18,292 bases of DNA, from contig DOCI01000239.1 of assembly GCA_003503535.1 (NCBI GenBank), positions 6,571 to 24,862 of the forward strand, read 5' to 3'. Below, in pieces: positions 7,479 through 15,527 of this stretch. Numbering within the stretch: position 1 is the first letter of the stretch; each line of letters opens with the position of its first letter. Source of the DNA: Planctomycetaceae bacterium (lineage in GTDB: Bacteria > Planctomycetota > Planctomycetia > Planctomycetales > Planctomycetaceae). Under the pieces are notes generated by a model. That model was not told where the DNA came from. It worked only from the letters and a program-made list of their open reading frames with translations, and did no database searches. The translations under genes were made by a program, and so were the position numbers.

Positions 7479-7501
7479 CCTTTCTCAATCGGTGAGAAAG
7501 G
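7479..7501 (-). promoter_or_regulatory. Hairpin sequestering the Shine-Dalgarno of the RNase E/G gene
   Basis: A perfect 9-bp inverted repeat, cctttctca (7479-7487) and tgagaaagg (7493-7501), closes a 5-base loop. On the minus strand the 3' arm is TGAGAAAGG, whose AAAGG is the only Shine-Dalgarno candidate and ends 6 bases before the ATG. Formation of the stem would block ribosome entry. E. coli RNase E is known to control its own mRNA through 5'-UTR structure, so a comparable feedback is an attractive inference. Confidence 0.6.
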
Positions 7502-8385
7502 CTCTAACAGTGATGGGTTTTTCTTCGTTAGACGGAGTCTTGAAAGTGTGATTCCTGTCAGTACTGCAAACTGGTGTCCTGTTTGTAGATTTATTCTAGC
7601 AGTCCTCAGATCCTTCTTGCTTTTTTTGAATGAAACAGATGACTCGAAATTTTCCTGAGAAAATTGAAATCTCATAGAAAAACAGAGAAAAATGAATTGG
7701 ATAAGACAAGTTCTACTCGTCTATTCCAATGAGAATTCTAGGTTTTCGGTCGTCCGAGGTCTGTTACTCTTCAATATCGTTCCGACGAATTTTTGGGGCG
7801 ACTGCCCGAGCTGACTGATCAAGGCTGGTTCTTGATGTATCGAGTAAGTACAGCAACTTTTTGCTGGTGTAATTACGTCCCATCTCTGTTTTCCGAATCC
7901 CGATCACGACAATGTGTAGGCTTAAAAGTATTTTCAATTCAACGCGTGGCTCGATTGCAGTTTTGTGCGAGAGCCGTTTTGTGAACGAGAAAACGGAAAA
8001 CGATCGGGTCAGCCCAATCAACCATTCTTTTTTCCCGATGTTAGCAGGTGCTAATCAGGTATGGCAGACGCTATCCCCTGGTGCTGTTAAAACCTTTCCC
8101 TGGGTGGATATCGTAAGCAGGTGAATTTTGATTTCATTCACCTGTAACTCAGTATTTATGTTTTATCGTGAAACCTAAAGCTGACAGCCGTGTCAGTATT
8201 GAATAGGACTTCAGCTTGAGTTCAATCGCGATGTCCCAATGAACACCTGTTATTGCGATTCACTCGCTATCATGACAAAAATAAAAACAAATGGCAATCG
8301 TTGACAGCTTTTCCCTCCGTATTCTCTTCGTTTTCGCCCCGACTGCTCCGAGAAGTCAGGCTATTCCTGTGAGAAGCAATCAGCC
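7502..8385. other. Long gene-poor region upstream of the RNase E/G gene
   Basis: About 880 bp without a gene I can support. Near 7593-7598 the minus strand reads TGC-TAGAAT, a possible extended -10 element for the ribonuclease gene, without a recognisable -35. That would give a leader of about 110 bases ending in the Shine-Dalgarno hairpin. A perfect 9-bp inverted repeat (8118-8126 with 8136-8144, core caggtgaat) has no T-run and could be an operator or RNA structure. An 85-codon minus-strand frame at 7764-8021 starts at TTG without a ribosome-binding site and was not accepted. Confidence 0.5.
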
Positions 8386-8775
8386 TCAAATTGTCCTGTC
8401 GAACCTCGTGCCGATGGCCTCTACCGCTCGCTCAGGCATGGAATAATACGGTTTCATACGGGAATCGTAATTCCGGTAAGAGGCCAAAGCCGCCAGGGAA
8501 TTACCAGCCATATAGGACAACCCTGTGCTATCTGCAGCATAGCGTGGAGAATGTCCATTCAGTGCATTCAGCAGCAATGCCAGTTCGATTTCCGCGGCGG
8601 AAAACTCCTGCAGACAGTTTGCCAGCTTCACTGATTTCAACAATGGCGGGCAAACTGTAGTATTTTCTCGCACTGGCCTGAACGAAGGTTCGCTAGAGGA
8701 GTGAAATTCAATCGGCGGTAGCTGTGTGCGACAATAATATGAGGAAACCGAATTGATTGCTAACGGATAAGTCAT
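8386..8775 (-). CDS. Hypothetical protein, possibly expressed
   Basis: A 129-codon frame starting at ATG 8775, with GGAG 6 bases upstream. It begins MTYPLAINSVSSYYCR and ends with a more protein-like half: AAEIELALLLNALNG, GLSYMAGNSLAALASYRNYD, then SMPERAVEAIGTRFDR. It has no signal peptide or clear domain; two Ala/Leu-rich stretches could be helices. The frame extends upstream to 8874 (GTG), but no start there has a ribosome-binding site. The choice of Ala, Glu and Leu codons in the 3' half resembles neighbouring genes, which is the main reason to keep it. It stands alone. It could be a chance frame. Confidence 0.45.
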   Translation of the reverse strand: MTYPLAINSVSSYYCRTQLPPIEFHSSSEPSFRPVRENTTVCPPLLKSVKLANCLQEFSAAEIELALLLNALNGHSPRYAADSTGLSYMAGNSLAALASYRNYDSRMKPYYSMPERAVEAIGTRFDRTI

Positions 8776-9188
8776 GCCAGACTCCAGGCTCAAAGCTCGG
8801 TGGCACAGAACTCCTTTTCCGCGTGAACAGGCAAGCCCGTCCGAATTTGATTCTCCTGACTCCATCCTAAGCACATTATGATCCGAGCAAAGGAATTTTT
8901 GGGGATCGTGACCTAAATCGTTAATTAACAGTGTGTTGATAAGGTTCGCTGTGCCAGATGATTACCGTGGAAGCGAACTCGTGTTGTGTTCAGTCAACAC
9001 CCTGCTGCTTTTCTGATACATTGTCCCATTCAGAAAGTGATTTCTACTACTGATTCGCAATTTAAGGTAGCGGCTTGTTGTTGGTCTGAATCCTATTTTT
9101 CCCGACAATCCCCCGTGACACATTCGTGATGACGGCTATAAATCTTGTGTTCTGCTGGTTATTTTTTATCTGAAAACAAAATCACATC
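8776..9188. other. Intergenic region between divergent genes
   Basis: About 410 bp. It holds the probable promoter of surE (9115-9142) and, on the left, the weak upstream extension of the 8386-8775 frame. No further gene, repeat or strong hairpin was recognised. Confidence 0.5.
9115..9142 (+). promoter_or_regulatory. Sigma-70-type promoter of surE
   Basis: GTGACA (9115-9120) and TATAAA (9137-9142) match the -35 and -10 consensus at five of six positions each, with a 16-base spacer. The expected start, near 9149, leaves a 40-base leader. No clear Shine-Dalgarno precedes the surE ATG. Confidence 0.5.
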
Positions 9189-9962
9189 ATGCATATTCTA
9201 CTGGCCAACGATGACGGAATACACGCACCAGGTTTAATTGCACTGGAATCAAAACTGAGAGCACTGGGAGAAGTCAGCGTTGTCGCACCGGCTCATGAGC
9301 AAAGCGGCGTCGGGCACAGCATCACGTATCGTAGTCCGCTTCAGGTCGAAGAAGTCTACCGAGAGGGAAAGCGATTTGGCTGGTCGGTGCATGGGAGTCC
9401 TGCCGATTGCGTGAAACTGGGAATTTTAGAGCTCTGCCCCCGCAAACCCGATCTGATCATTTCCGGCATCAATTGCGGATCGAACTACGGCATCAACGTG
9501 CTGTATTCGGGAACTGTCGCCGCTGCGATCGAAGGCGCTTTTTTTGGAATTCCCTCAGTGGCGATCTCCCTGAACACAACGACCCCTCCAGATTTTGAAC
9601 TCGCTGCCAGCAGAAGCGTACGCATTCTGCAAAGATTGCTTGGGGTTATGGAAGATCAACCCCCAGAATCAGGCTCACTCTGGAGTATCAACTTTCCTCC
9701 ATCCGATGCACAACTGCAGGGAGTCCGTTTTGCGACAATGGGAGTGAAACGTCACACCGAAACCATGGAAAAACGCATCGATCCCCGAGGCAGACCTTAT
9801 TATTGGAGTGGAAACGATCCGCTGCACAATCATGAATTTGAATCAGAAACCGACATCCGGGCACTCTCGGAAAACTATGTAACAATAACGCCTCTCAAGT
9901 TCGATTTAACCGATTACGACCGACTTCCAAAGAAACGCACTCCAGATTGGGACTGTCTGTAA
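9189..9962 (+). CDS. surE: 5'/3'-nucleotidase SurE
   Basis: A 257-residue metal-dependent phosphatase of nucleoside 5'- and 3'-monophosphates, cytoplasmic, linked to stationary-phase survival in other bacteria. The N-terminus [15 protein letters not shown] supplies the metal ligands Asp8 and Asp9. [12 protein letters not shown] supplies Ser39, and [13 protein letters not shown] supplies Asn95. The following [11 protein letters not shown] is also a family motif. The length is normal. The gene stands alone on the plus strand, without the pcm or rpoS neighbours seen in proteobacteria. The next gene is 203 bases downstream. Confidence 0.96.
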   Translation: MHILLANDDGIHAPGLIALESKLRALGEVSVVAPAHEQSGVGHSITYRSPLQVEEVYREGKRFGWSVHGSPADCVKLGILELCPRKPDLIISGINCGSNYGINVLYSGTVAAAIEGAFFGIPSVAISLNTTTPPDFELAASRSVRILQRLLGVMEDQPPESGSLWSINFPPSDAQLQGVRFATMGVKRHTETMEKRIDPRGRPYYWSGNDPLHNHEFESETDIRALSENYVTITPLKFDLTDYDRLPKKRTPDWDCL

Positions 9963-10165
9963 ACAATCAGAATTACCTTCGCGAGTGATCTTTCTGTCAG
10001 GATCGTTACAATTACCAGAGTCTTTCCAAAGGGATTGATTTTGCCTGATCGTTGTAAACAGGGTGTGCAATTGATGACGATGCTGACCATAATTGCAAAT
10101 AGTCACGAGAAATTATTGCCAACACTGTTGATCAATCACTGAATATTCAGAGGAAAAGTTGACCC

Positions 10166-10657
10166 ATGGGTAAGTGGAGCGCATTTCTGATTTCACTCAT
10201 ACCAGCTGCGCTGGCCGGCTATCTTTGTTTCCTGCTGGTTACCGTCGGTTTGCCGATTGTCGAAGAGAGTGCCATCATGTGGGGACCTCTCGGAGCTGGT
10301 TTCCTGGGTTGCGTAATGTGCCTGCTGGCTCCATTCGGCATTGCAATCTTCGTCAGCTCAGCTCCCAAAGCAGCGGCTGCCGGGGTGCCTGTGACAGATG
10401 ATCTCGATATCGAAGACGATGAAGAAATGCTCAGCGGCGAAGAAGAGGCTTTCGAAAGCGACGAATTCGCCAGCGATGAGTTTTCAGACGAAGATGATCT
10501 GGTTTCAGATGACTTTGAATCGGACGATGAATTCGATCTGGACGACAGCAGTACCGACTTTCAATCAGCTGAACTCGCCTCCGATGAATTCAGCGGCGAT
10601 CTGGACGAATTCGATCTGGGCGATGAGGATGAAGACGACGATGATTTGTTCAAATAA
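10166..10657 (+). CDS. Two-helix membrane protein with a highly acidic tail
   Basis: A 163-residue protein of unknown function. Residues 5-29 and about 41-64 are hydrophobic and make two likely transmembrane helices, with Glu33, Glu34 and Ser35 between them. From residue 78 to the end the chain is dominated by acid: I count 45 Asp/Glu among residues 78-160, with no Lys, Arg or His there. The acid tract contains the repeated words SDEF (three times), SDDF and EFDL (three times). It ends DEDEDDDDLFK. The start at 10166 has GAGGA 12 bases upstream, a wide spacing. I do not recognise a domain; the tail could bind cations or basic proteins, or be a solubility tract. It lies between surE and the MoxR gene on the same strand. 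Confidence 0.8.
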   Translation: MGKWSAFLISLIPAALAGYLCFLLVTVGLPIVEESAIMWGPLGAGFLGCVMCLLAPFGIAIFVSSAPKAAAAGVPVTDDLDIEDDEEMLSGEEEAFESDEFASDEFSDEDDLVSDDFESDDEFDLDDSSTDFQSAELASDEFSGDLDEFDLGDEDEDDDDLFK

Positions 10658-10834
10658 CCCTTGAACTCGTCCACTATCATGCATTAGCGATCGATTGCCC
10701 CCGCTCATCATAACTTCATCCAATTCTCATATTTCGCTGGCTGGATGAGATATTTTGAATTCCCACTCAAAAATGGCAATCAGTGCTTTGACGAATGAAT
10801 TGCGATCTCGTTAGGTTTATACTGCGTTCTCATC

Positions 10835-11827
10835 TTGAATCAGCGTCTGAAGTCTAAACGCAGTCATCAAACCGATGGAGAGGTTGTGGAAAATCATTCC
10901 CACGCAGCTATAGAAAAATTGATTTCTAATATTGGTCAGGTCCTTCTGGGCAAAGATCAAACTGTTCGACTGGCAGTGACTGCTCTGTTAGCACAGGGGC
11001 ATCTACTCATTGAAGATGCGCCGGGAGTCGGCAAAACCTCATTAGCGAAAGCTCTGGCGATGAGCCTGAACTGTGAGTACACACGTCTGCAATTCACTCC
11101 CGACCTGCTTCCGAGCGATATTCTCGGAACCAGTGTGTTCCTGCCGGGCTCTGGAGACTTTGAATTTCGCCGCGGTCCTGTTTTTACCAATGTGCTACTG
11201 GCCGATGAAATCAATCGGACCACTCCACGAACGCAAAGTGCGTTGCTGGAAGCGATGAGTGAATTTCAGGTTTCTGTCGATGCAAAAACCTACACTCTGG
11301 AACGCCCCTTCTTTGTATTGGCGACGCAGAATCCACACGAATTTGAAGGGACTTATCCGCTACCGGAAAACCAGCTGGACCGGTTTATGCTGCGGATCGA
11401 GATCGGCTATCCGACGATGGAAGTCGAAAAGGAAGTTCTGCGAACACACCGACTCGGGGAACCGGTCAGTCAGTTGCAGGCTGCGTTGGATCCTGCAGAG
11501 CTTGTCAGGATTCAGGATGAAGTCCGCAATGTGAAGATGGACGATTCGATTCACGAATACATCCTGCAAATCGCCCACGCAACCCGCGATCATGCCGAGC
11601 TTTCACTGGGGATCAGTACGCGGGGCGTGATCACGATGATGCATGCTTTGCAGGCTTTCGCATTTGTCAGCGGCCGGGATTATGTCACTCCGGATGACGT
11701 GAAAGCCTTAGCTGTTCCCGTGTTCGCACACCGGGTCGTCGTCGGAGGAATTCTACGAGAGTCGAGTCGAGATCGAGCTGCAGGGATCATCGAAAATCTC
11801 CTCACCACAATTGCAGTCCCCGTATAG
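10835..11827 (+). CDS. MoxR-family AAA+ ATPase
   Basis: A 330-residue chaperone-like ATPase of the MoxR/RavA class. Counting from the TTG start, the Walker A is DAPGVGKTS (Lys67), the Walker B is LLADEINR (Asp124, Glu125) and sensor 1 is ATQNP (Asn166). EGTYPLPENQLDRFMLRI is the family hallmark. The C-terminal lid region STRGVITMMHALQAFAF is also typical. The start is uncertain. TTG at 10835 fits the frame but has no ribosome-binding site. An in-frame GTG at 10886 has GGAGAGG just upstream (10877-10883) and would still leave the whole ATPase domain. TATACT at 10818-10823 could be the -10 box, which would put the TTG within about 5 bases of the transcript start. Genes for DUF58, transglutaminase or VWA proteins, the usual partners, do not follow; a convergent sulfatase does. 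Confidence 0.92.
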   Translation: MNQRLKSKRSHQTDGEVVENHSHAAIEKLISNIGQVLLGKDQTVRLAVTALLAQGHLLIEDAPGVGKTSLAKALAMSLNCEYTRLQFTPDLLPSDILGTSVFLPGSGDFEFRRGPVFTNVLLADEINRTTPRTQSALLEAMSEFQVSVDAKTYTLERPFFVLATQNPHEFEGTYPLPENQLDRFMLRIEIGYPTMEVEKEVLRTHRLGEPVSQLQAALDPAELVRIQDEVRNVKMDDSIHEYILQIAHATRDHAELSLGISTRGVITMMHALQAFAFVSGRDYVTPDDVKALAVPVFAHRVVVGGILRESSRDRAAGIIENLLTTIAVPV

Positions 11828-11854
11828 TCTACCGTAGAAGTACTCCCTCAACTC

Positions 11855-13276
11855 CTATTCCAGATGCCAGTCGTGCGCATCCCGCATGATACTCGTATTG
11901 ATATCGAGCAGTTGTGACTTCAATTCTTTGAGGACTTCTGGATTGGACGCTGCCAGATCCTGAGTTTGCTGGGGATCTTTCACCAGATCATAAAGCCGGA
12001 AATTTGTGTAGGTTCCCGATTTGATTATTGGGATCCAGGCTTCCTCAAACATATTGCTGGTCGAGAGCTTATAGTCTGGATCGGCGACCAGAGAGTACTG
12101 ACCGGATCGCATGGCTACAATGGGACGCGACTTCTGCAGATGCCAGAATAATGGCTGGTGCCGTTCAAACTGATCCGTGTGCCCTGTCAGAAGCGGCGCC
12201 AGGTTTGAGCCATCGAGATGACGATTGGCTGGAGGATTGATCTTCAGTAGTCCACAAACGGTAGGCAGAATATCGACAACTCCAGCTGGCTCAGACGAAA
12301 CTTGCTCTGCAGGAATTGAGCCGGGCAAGCTGAAGATCCCCGGTACACGAATACCTCCTTCCCAGTTTTGCCCTTTCTTTCCCTTCAAGCCACCGGTTCG
12401 ATCATCGCGATAACTGCCGTTGTCGGATGCATACACAATCAGCGTGTTTTCAGGAGCATCGAGTTTCTTGAGTTTTGCCAGCAGTCGTGCGATTGCGCGA
12501 TCAGTGTTATCGATTGTTCCCGAGTAGATAGCAGCTTTATCGTTGAGCTTGCCATATTCGCTGACGAGATTGTCAGGAGCTGCGATTGGTGCATGAGGTT
12601 CGTGAAACCACAGATTAAGAAAGAATGGACGATCGTCATTCGAGCGAGAATCCAGCCAGCCGATCGCTTCGTCAACCAGTAACTGGCAGGAGTAGCCCTC
12701 TGTTTTCCCGACGGGTTCCCCATTGCGGATGAAGTTGTCAGGATTCTTATGACTGGGAGACGCGTTGTTCGCAGTCGCCAACCAATAGTCAAAACCATGA
12801 TCTCCGGGAGTCGGTTTGTCACGCTCATTGGTCGGCAATCCAAGATGCCACTTGCCGATGTGAGCAGTTGTGTAGCCGTTCGATTTAAGAATCTCTGCCA
12901 GCGTATTTTCCCGCTCGAGCAGATGCGAATTCTGGCTCGCATCATTAATCCAGCTGTAAACTCCCGTACGAATATGATGCCGCCCCGTCAGCAAAGTTGC
13001 CCGCGAAGGCGAACAGACCGCACATCCCGAATAAAATTGTGTCATCCGCATCCCACTGGTGGCCAGCTTATCCAAGGTTGGTGTGTTGACGGGACCGTCG
13101 TAACAACTCAAATCCTGATAGCCGAGGTCATCGGCCAGTAATATGACGACATTGGGCTGAGACTTCTCTGCAAAAAGTAATGCTGTGTGACCCAGGAAAA
13201 TCAGTAAGAAAATCGACAGGAACAAGAAAAGCCCTCCGCGAATTTGAAACGCAAAGGGCTGCGGAAAAGTCTTCAT
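11855..13276 (-). CDS. Secreted type I sulfatase
   Basis: A 473-residue arylsulfatase-family enzyme that hydrolyses sulfate esters, probably of polysaccharides, outside the cytoplasm. A signal sequence with a long hydrophobic core occupies about residues 15-36. The active-site signature is CSPSRATLLTGR (88-99), where Cys88 is expected to be converted to formylglycine. Metal-binding positions are seen as ADDLG (Asp49, Asp50) and SDNGS (Asp285, Asn286). GKWHLG (Lys142, His144) and FHEPH (His225) are the usual catalytic and substrate residues. GAGGA lies 9 bases before the ATG. A promoter and a Fur-box-like site lie upstream. It follows the DUF1559/lipoprotein genes in the same direction, 143 bases away. 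The substrate cannot be read from the sequence. Confidence 0.94.
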   Translation of the reverse strand: MKTFPQPFAFQIRGGLFLFLSIFLLIFLGHTALLFAEKSQPNVVILLADDLGYQDLSCYDGPVNTPTLDKLATSGMRMTQFYSGCAVCSPSRATLLTGRHHIRTGVYSWINDASQNSHLLERENTLAEILKSNGYTTAHIGKWHLGLPTNERDKPTPGDHGFDYWLATANNASPSHKNPDNFIRNGEPVGKTEGYSCQLLVDEAIGWLDSRSNDDRPFFLNLWFHEPHAPIAAPDNLVSEYGKLNDKAAIYSGTIDNTDRAIARLLAKLKKLDAPENTLIVYASDNGSYRDDRTGGLKGKKGQNWEGGIRVPGIFSLPGSIPAEQVSSEPAGVVDILPTVCGLLKINPPANRHLDGSNLAPLLTGHTDQFERHQPLFWHLQKSRPIVAMRSGQYSLVADPDYKLSTSNMFEEAWIPIIKSGTYTNFRLYDLVKDPQQTQDLAASNPEVLKELKSQLLDINTSIMRDAHDWHLE

Positions 13277-13324
13277 GGATTCTGATCCTCAGTTAACGCT
13301 CGTAGTTTTGCTGAATGTCAACTC

Positions 13325-13352
13325 AGTATGACAATCCAAAAACGAACGTCAA
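13325..13352 (-). promoter_or_regulatory. Putative promoter of the sulfatase gene
   Basis: On the minus strand TTGACG (13352-13347) matches -35 at five of six positions, and CATACT (13330-13325) matches -10 at four of six. The spacer is 16 bases. Transcription would start near 13318, about 40 bases before the sulfatase ATG. Confidence 0.4.
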
Positions 13353-13373
13353 CGACTGCAGAATCGAAGTGAG

Positions 13374-13388
13374 TGATAATGATTCTCA
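13374..13388. promoter_or_regulatory. Fur-box-like operator
   Basis: The 15 bases tgataatgattctca match the 7-1-7 Fur motif TGATAAT-N-ATTATCA at 13 of 14 defined positions. A second gataat follows at 13393-13398, as in tandem or overlapping Fur sites. It lies in the gap between the lipoprotein and sulfatase genes, about 20 bases upstream of the proposed sulfatase -35. Iron control is an inference. Confidence 0.4.
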
Positions 13389-13419
13389 ATTCGATAATGC
13401 ATTGCTTAAACGATTTCAG

Positions 13420-13860
13420 TTAAAGATTAAAATCGTGAGAATTGTCTCCCAGATTGACGGAAACGGTTAACCCGCTTGATTCCGGGGTTTTAAATTTATC
13501 CGGGATAATGGTCTCTGCATCAGGCTCCTTATAAGTGCCTGCGTTAATCATCTCATTGAGCTTGTCAGGATCCGTTTCGGCAACAGTCTCTTTTCCTTGA
13601 GGAACAAATCCAACATTATACTTGCCGACCTGAGCTCGCGGGAAATTATATGCACCATCTGCTCTAACCTGAGCTGAAGTCGCTGCTCCATTCTCTGGAT
13701 TTATCATCGTCACCATGGTTCCTGCTGGAGCGGGCTTGCCATTTAAAGTAACTATTCCACTTAAGGAACCGTACTCACGACTGTCCCCACCAGAGCAACC
13801 GACGAAAATGAGACATGCCAGTCCCATGGACCAGTAACCGAACGATTGACGCTGTAACAT
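13420..13860 (-). CDS. Lipoprotein with carboxypeptidase-regulatory-like fold (copy 2)
   Basis: Predicted 146 residues from ATG 13860. The hydrophobic segment GLACLIFVGC ends at Cys22, the likely lipidated residue, although Phe at -3 is not ideal for a lipobox. The body, SLSGIVTLNGKPAPAGTMV through DGAYNFPRAQVGKYNVGFVP, is a single beta-sandwich of the transthyretin/carboxypeptidase-regulatory type. The end ESSGLTVSVNLGDNSHDFNL parallels ETSGLTADV...DFNL in the copy at 15032. The frame extends to 13926, but that part overlaps a strong terminator (13891-13930), so the ATG at 13860 is favoured. Such proteins usually sit next to DUF1559 genes in planctomycetes. Their function is unknown. Confidence 0.82.
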   Translation of the reverse strand: MLQRQSFGYWSMGLACLIFVGCSGGDSREYGSLSGIVTLNGKPAPAGTMVTMINPENGAATSAQVRADGAYNFPRAQVGKYNVGFVPQGKETVAETDPDKLNEMINAGTYKEPDAETIIPDKFKTPESSGLTVSVNLGDNSHDFNL

Positions 13861-13890
13861 CTCTTGACTTTTCCGTAACGAGTGTGAGTG

Positions 13891-13930
13891 AAAAAAAGAG
13901 CGGGGATTCGCGGCGCAGAATCCCAACTCT
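13891..13930 (-). terminator. Rho-independent terminator between DUF1559 gene 2 and lipoprotein gene 2
   Basis: On the minus strand a 13-bp stem (13930-13918 with 13909-13897, one mismatch and one wobble) has an 8-base loop. It is followed directly by TTTTTTT (13897-13891). It ends about 30 bases before the start codon of the next gene. Confidence 0.88.
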
Positions 13931-13959
13931 CTTAAATAAGTTTGAAAGACCAGTCTGGC

Positions 13960-14991
13960 TTAATATTCCCCAACCGGTTGTCGGTCGTCCCGTAATGCCA
14001 GCCGCTTTAAGGTGACCAGATCGATATTCTCACTGATGAAGGCGACATGGCCATCGAGCAAGACAACCTGAACTCCACCTTTGTGGGCAGACATCAGAGG
14101 GTTGTTCGCTCCATGATTGGATTCCACACCGGGTAAAGGGTACGTTCTTGTATTGGGAGCATAACGGATCGTCGTCAAGTTGAATTCTCGACGACGATTT
14201 GCGTCATGATATGTTCCCATCATCCAGCCATGAGGATGGCTCCCATCAATACTGATTGGAGATCCCGCTGAATTGAATGCGAAGTCGGAACACTCACCTA
14301 CGATAATGACATTAGAAGTTCCGTCTACTGCTTCCGCAAAACGACGGGATCGACCTCCAGCTGTAACACGCCCTTCACCCGTTGAACCTCCTCCGTCAGG
14401 ACCAACCAGCATTCCACCTGTCGATTTGATTCCTGTATCTGAAAAACCAGCAGGGCCACAACATTGATTGTGGTTGGCTCCAATAACTTTTGCCTGTGCT
14501 GGAGGAATAATCGCATCATCAGCAGCACCTGAAATTCCTACGTAGGATGCTCTCATGGAATTTGCACAGGTTGATGTCACGCGAGTTGGCAGGGGACTGC
14601 TCGGACACAGAAATGTGTTGATCAGCGTTCTGCCATCAGTTCCCAAATTCGTGCACTGAGTGGAATATCCAACATTGGGAAGACTGAAGTCAAACTTATC
14701 GTAAAGGGCCGACTGCTCGACAAATGGGAGCAATGCTGGCATCCAGGAAATACCCCAGCCATTTCGACTGCTGTTTCCCATGGGGAGTGTCGAAAACACA
14801 TCATGATAATTATGCAGTGCCAGCCCAATCTGCTTGAGATTATTTTTACACGAACTTCGCCGTGCCGCTTCGCGGGCCTGCTGGACGGCTGGGAGCAGTA
14901 AAGCCACCAGTATGGCAATGATTGCGATGACCACGAGCAGCTCGATCAACGTGAAGCCATCCCGGATTCGGAATTTTTGTTTCGCATGCAT
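13960..14991 (-). CDS. DUF1559 pseudopilin-like protein (copy 2)
   Basis: A 343-residue protein of the DUF1559 (SBP_bac_10) family, hugely expanded in planctomycetes. The short basic leader [12 protein letters not shown] is followed by the type IV pilin/pseudopilin motif [14 protein letters not shown], with a prepilin peptidase site after Gly12 and Glu at +5 of the mature chain. [20 protein letters not shown] and LHNYHD follow and are characteristic. The large C-terminal domain ends with the family motif [26 protein letters not shown] stands 7 bases before the ATG. It follows the lipoprotein gene at 15032 by 40 bases and is followed by a terminator. It is probably an exported, membrane-anchored protein; the role is not established. 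Confidence 0.95.
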   Translation of the reverse strand: MHAKQKFRIRDGFTLIELLVVIAIIAILVALLLPAVQQAREAARRSSCKNNLKQIGLALHNYHDVFSTLPMGNSSRNGWGISWMPALLPFVEQSALYDKFDFSLPNVGYSTQCTNLGTDGRTLINTFLCPSSPLPTRVTSTCANSMRASYVGISGAADDAIIPPAQAKVIGANHNQCCGPAGFSDTGIKSTGGMLVGPDGGGSTGEGRVTAGGRSRRFAEAVDGTSNVIIVGECSDFAFNSAGSPISIDGSHPHGWMMGTYHDANRRREFNLTTIRYAPNTRTYPLPGVESNHGANNPLMSAHKGGVQVVLLDGHVAFISENIDLVTLKRLALRDDRQPVGEY

Positions 14992-15031
14992 GAGACGATC
15001 CTTTACTTAAAAGTGAAATGAATGAACGCGA

Positions 15032-15445
15032 TTACTCAGCTAAATTGAAATCGATGGGAGCATCCTGACCAGCGACCACGTCAGCCGTCAGTCCTGATGT
15101 TTCCGCGTTATTATATTTCTGAGGAATTTCCGCTTTGATATTTTCGAGTTCTTCAGTGCTGTTTCCCGGAGGGGCCTCCTGTTTTGAAATCGATACTTTG
15201 TGCTTACCTGCGACCGCACCATCGCCAGATTCATAAGTTGTGAGGGTATAGATGCCATCCTGGTCAGTCATTCCTGAAGCAGCACGACCTTTCTCCGGAT
15301 AGAACGTAACGCTGGCATCGGCTATCGGCTCACCGTTGTATGTCACCATGCCGGTGACTGGTACTGTGTCGAGTTTGGAAGCCCCGCCGCATCCAAGTAG
15401 AAATATCACCAGAAAACAGATTTCCTTGTGCCCATTTAACCTCAT
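15032..15445 (-). CDS. Lipoprotein with carboxypeptidase-regulatory-like fold (copy 1)
   Basis: Predicted 137 residues from ATG 15445. The signal segment ICFLVIFLLGC ends at Cys19 in a good lipobox (LLGC). The body has one beta-sandwich domain: VPVTGMVTYNGEPIADASV, YPEKGRAASGMTDQDGIYTL and VAGKHKVSI. It ends PQKYNNAETSGLTADV. An upstream in-frame ATG at 15460 is possible, but the ATG at 15445 has AAGGG about 5 bases before it. It lies between the two DUF1559 genes, 67-82 bases after the first and 40 before the second, which suggests one transcript. Known only as a DUF1559 companion. Confidence 0.85.
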   Translation of the reverse strand: MRLNGHKEICFLVIFLLGCGGASKLDTVPVTGMVTYNGEPIADASVTFYPEKGRAASGMTDQDGIYTLTTYESGDGAVAGKHKVSISKQEAPPGNSTEELENIKAEIPQKYNNAETSGLTADVVAGQDAPIDFNLAE

Positions 15446-15527
15446 CTTCACCCTTATCATTACTCATTATGTTGTCAATCACGTCGCCTGATTGATGACA
15501 CTACACAAGTAGAATCACATTCGAGAT

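Noticed and set aside
7764..8021. 85-codon minus-strand frame
   Set aside because: It starts at TTG without a ribosome-binding site and has no domain, signal peptide or convincing protein-like composition.
8302..8319. TTGACA followed by TATTCT as a promoter
   Set aside because: The spacer is about 13 bases, too short for a sigma-70 promoter, and no plus-strand gene follows closely.
12439..13141. Frames of 168 (minus) and 130 (plus) codons
   Set aside because: Both lie over the sulfatase gene in other frames. The sulfatase carries the CSPSR and metal-site motifs.
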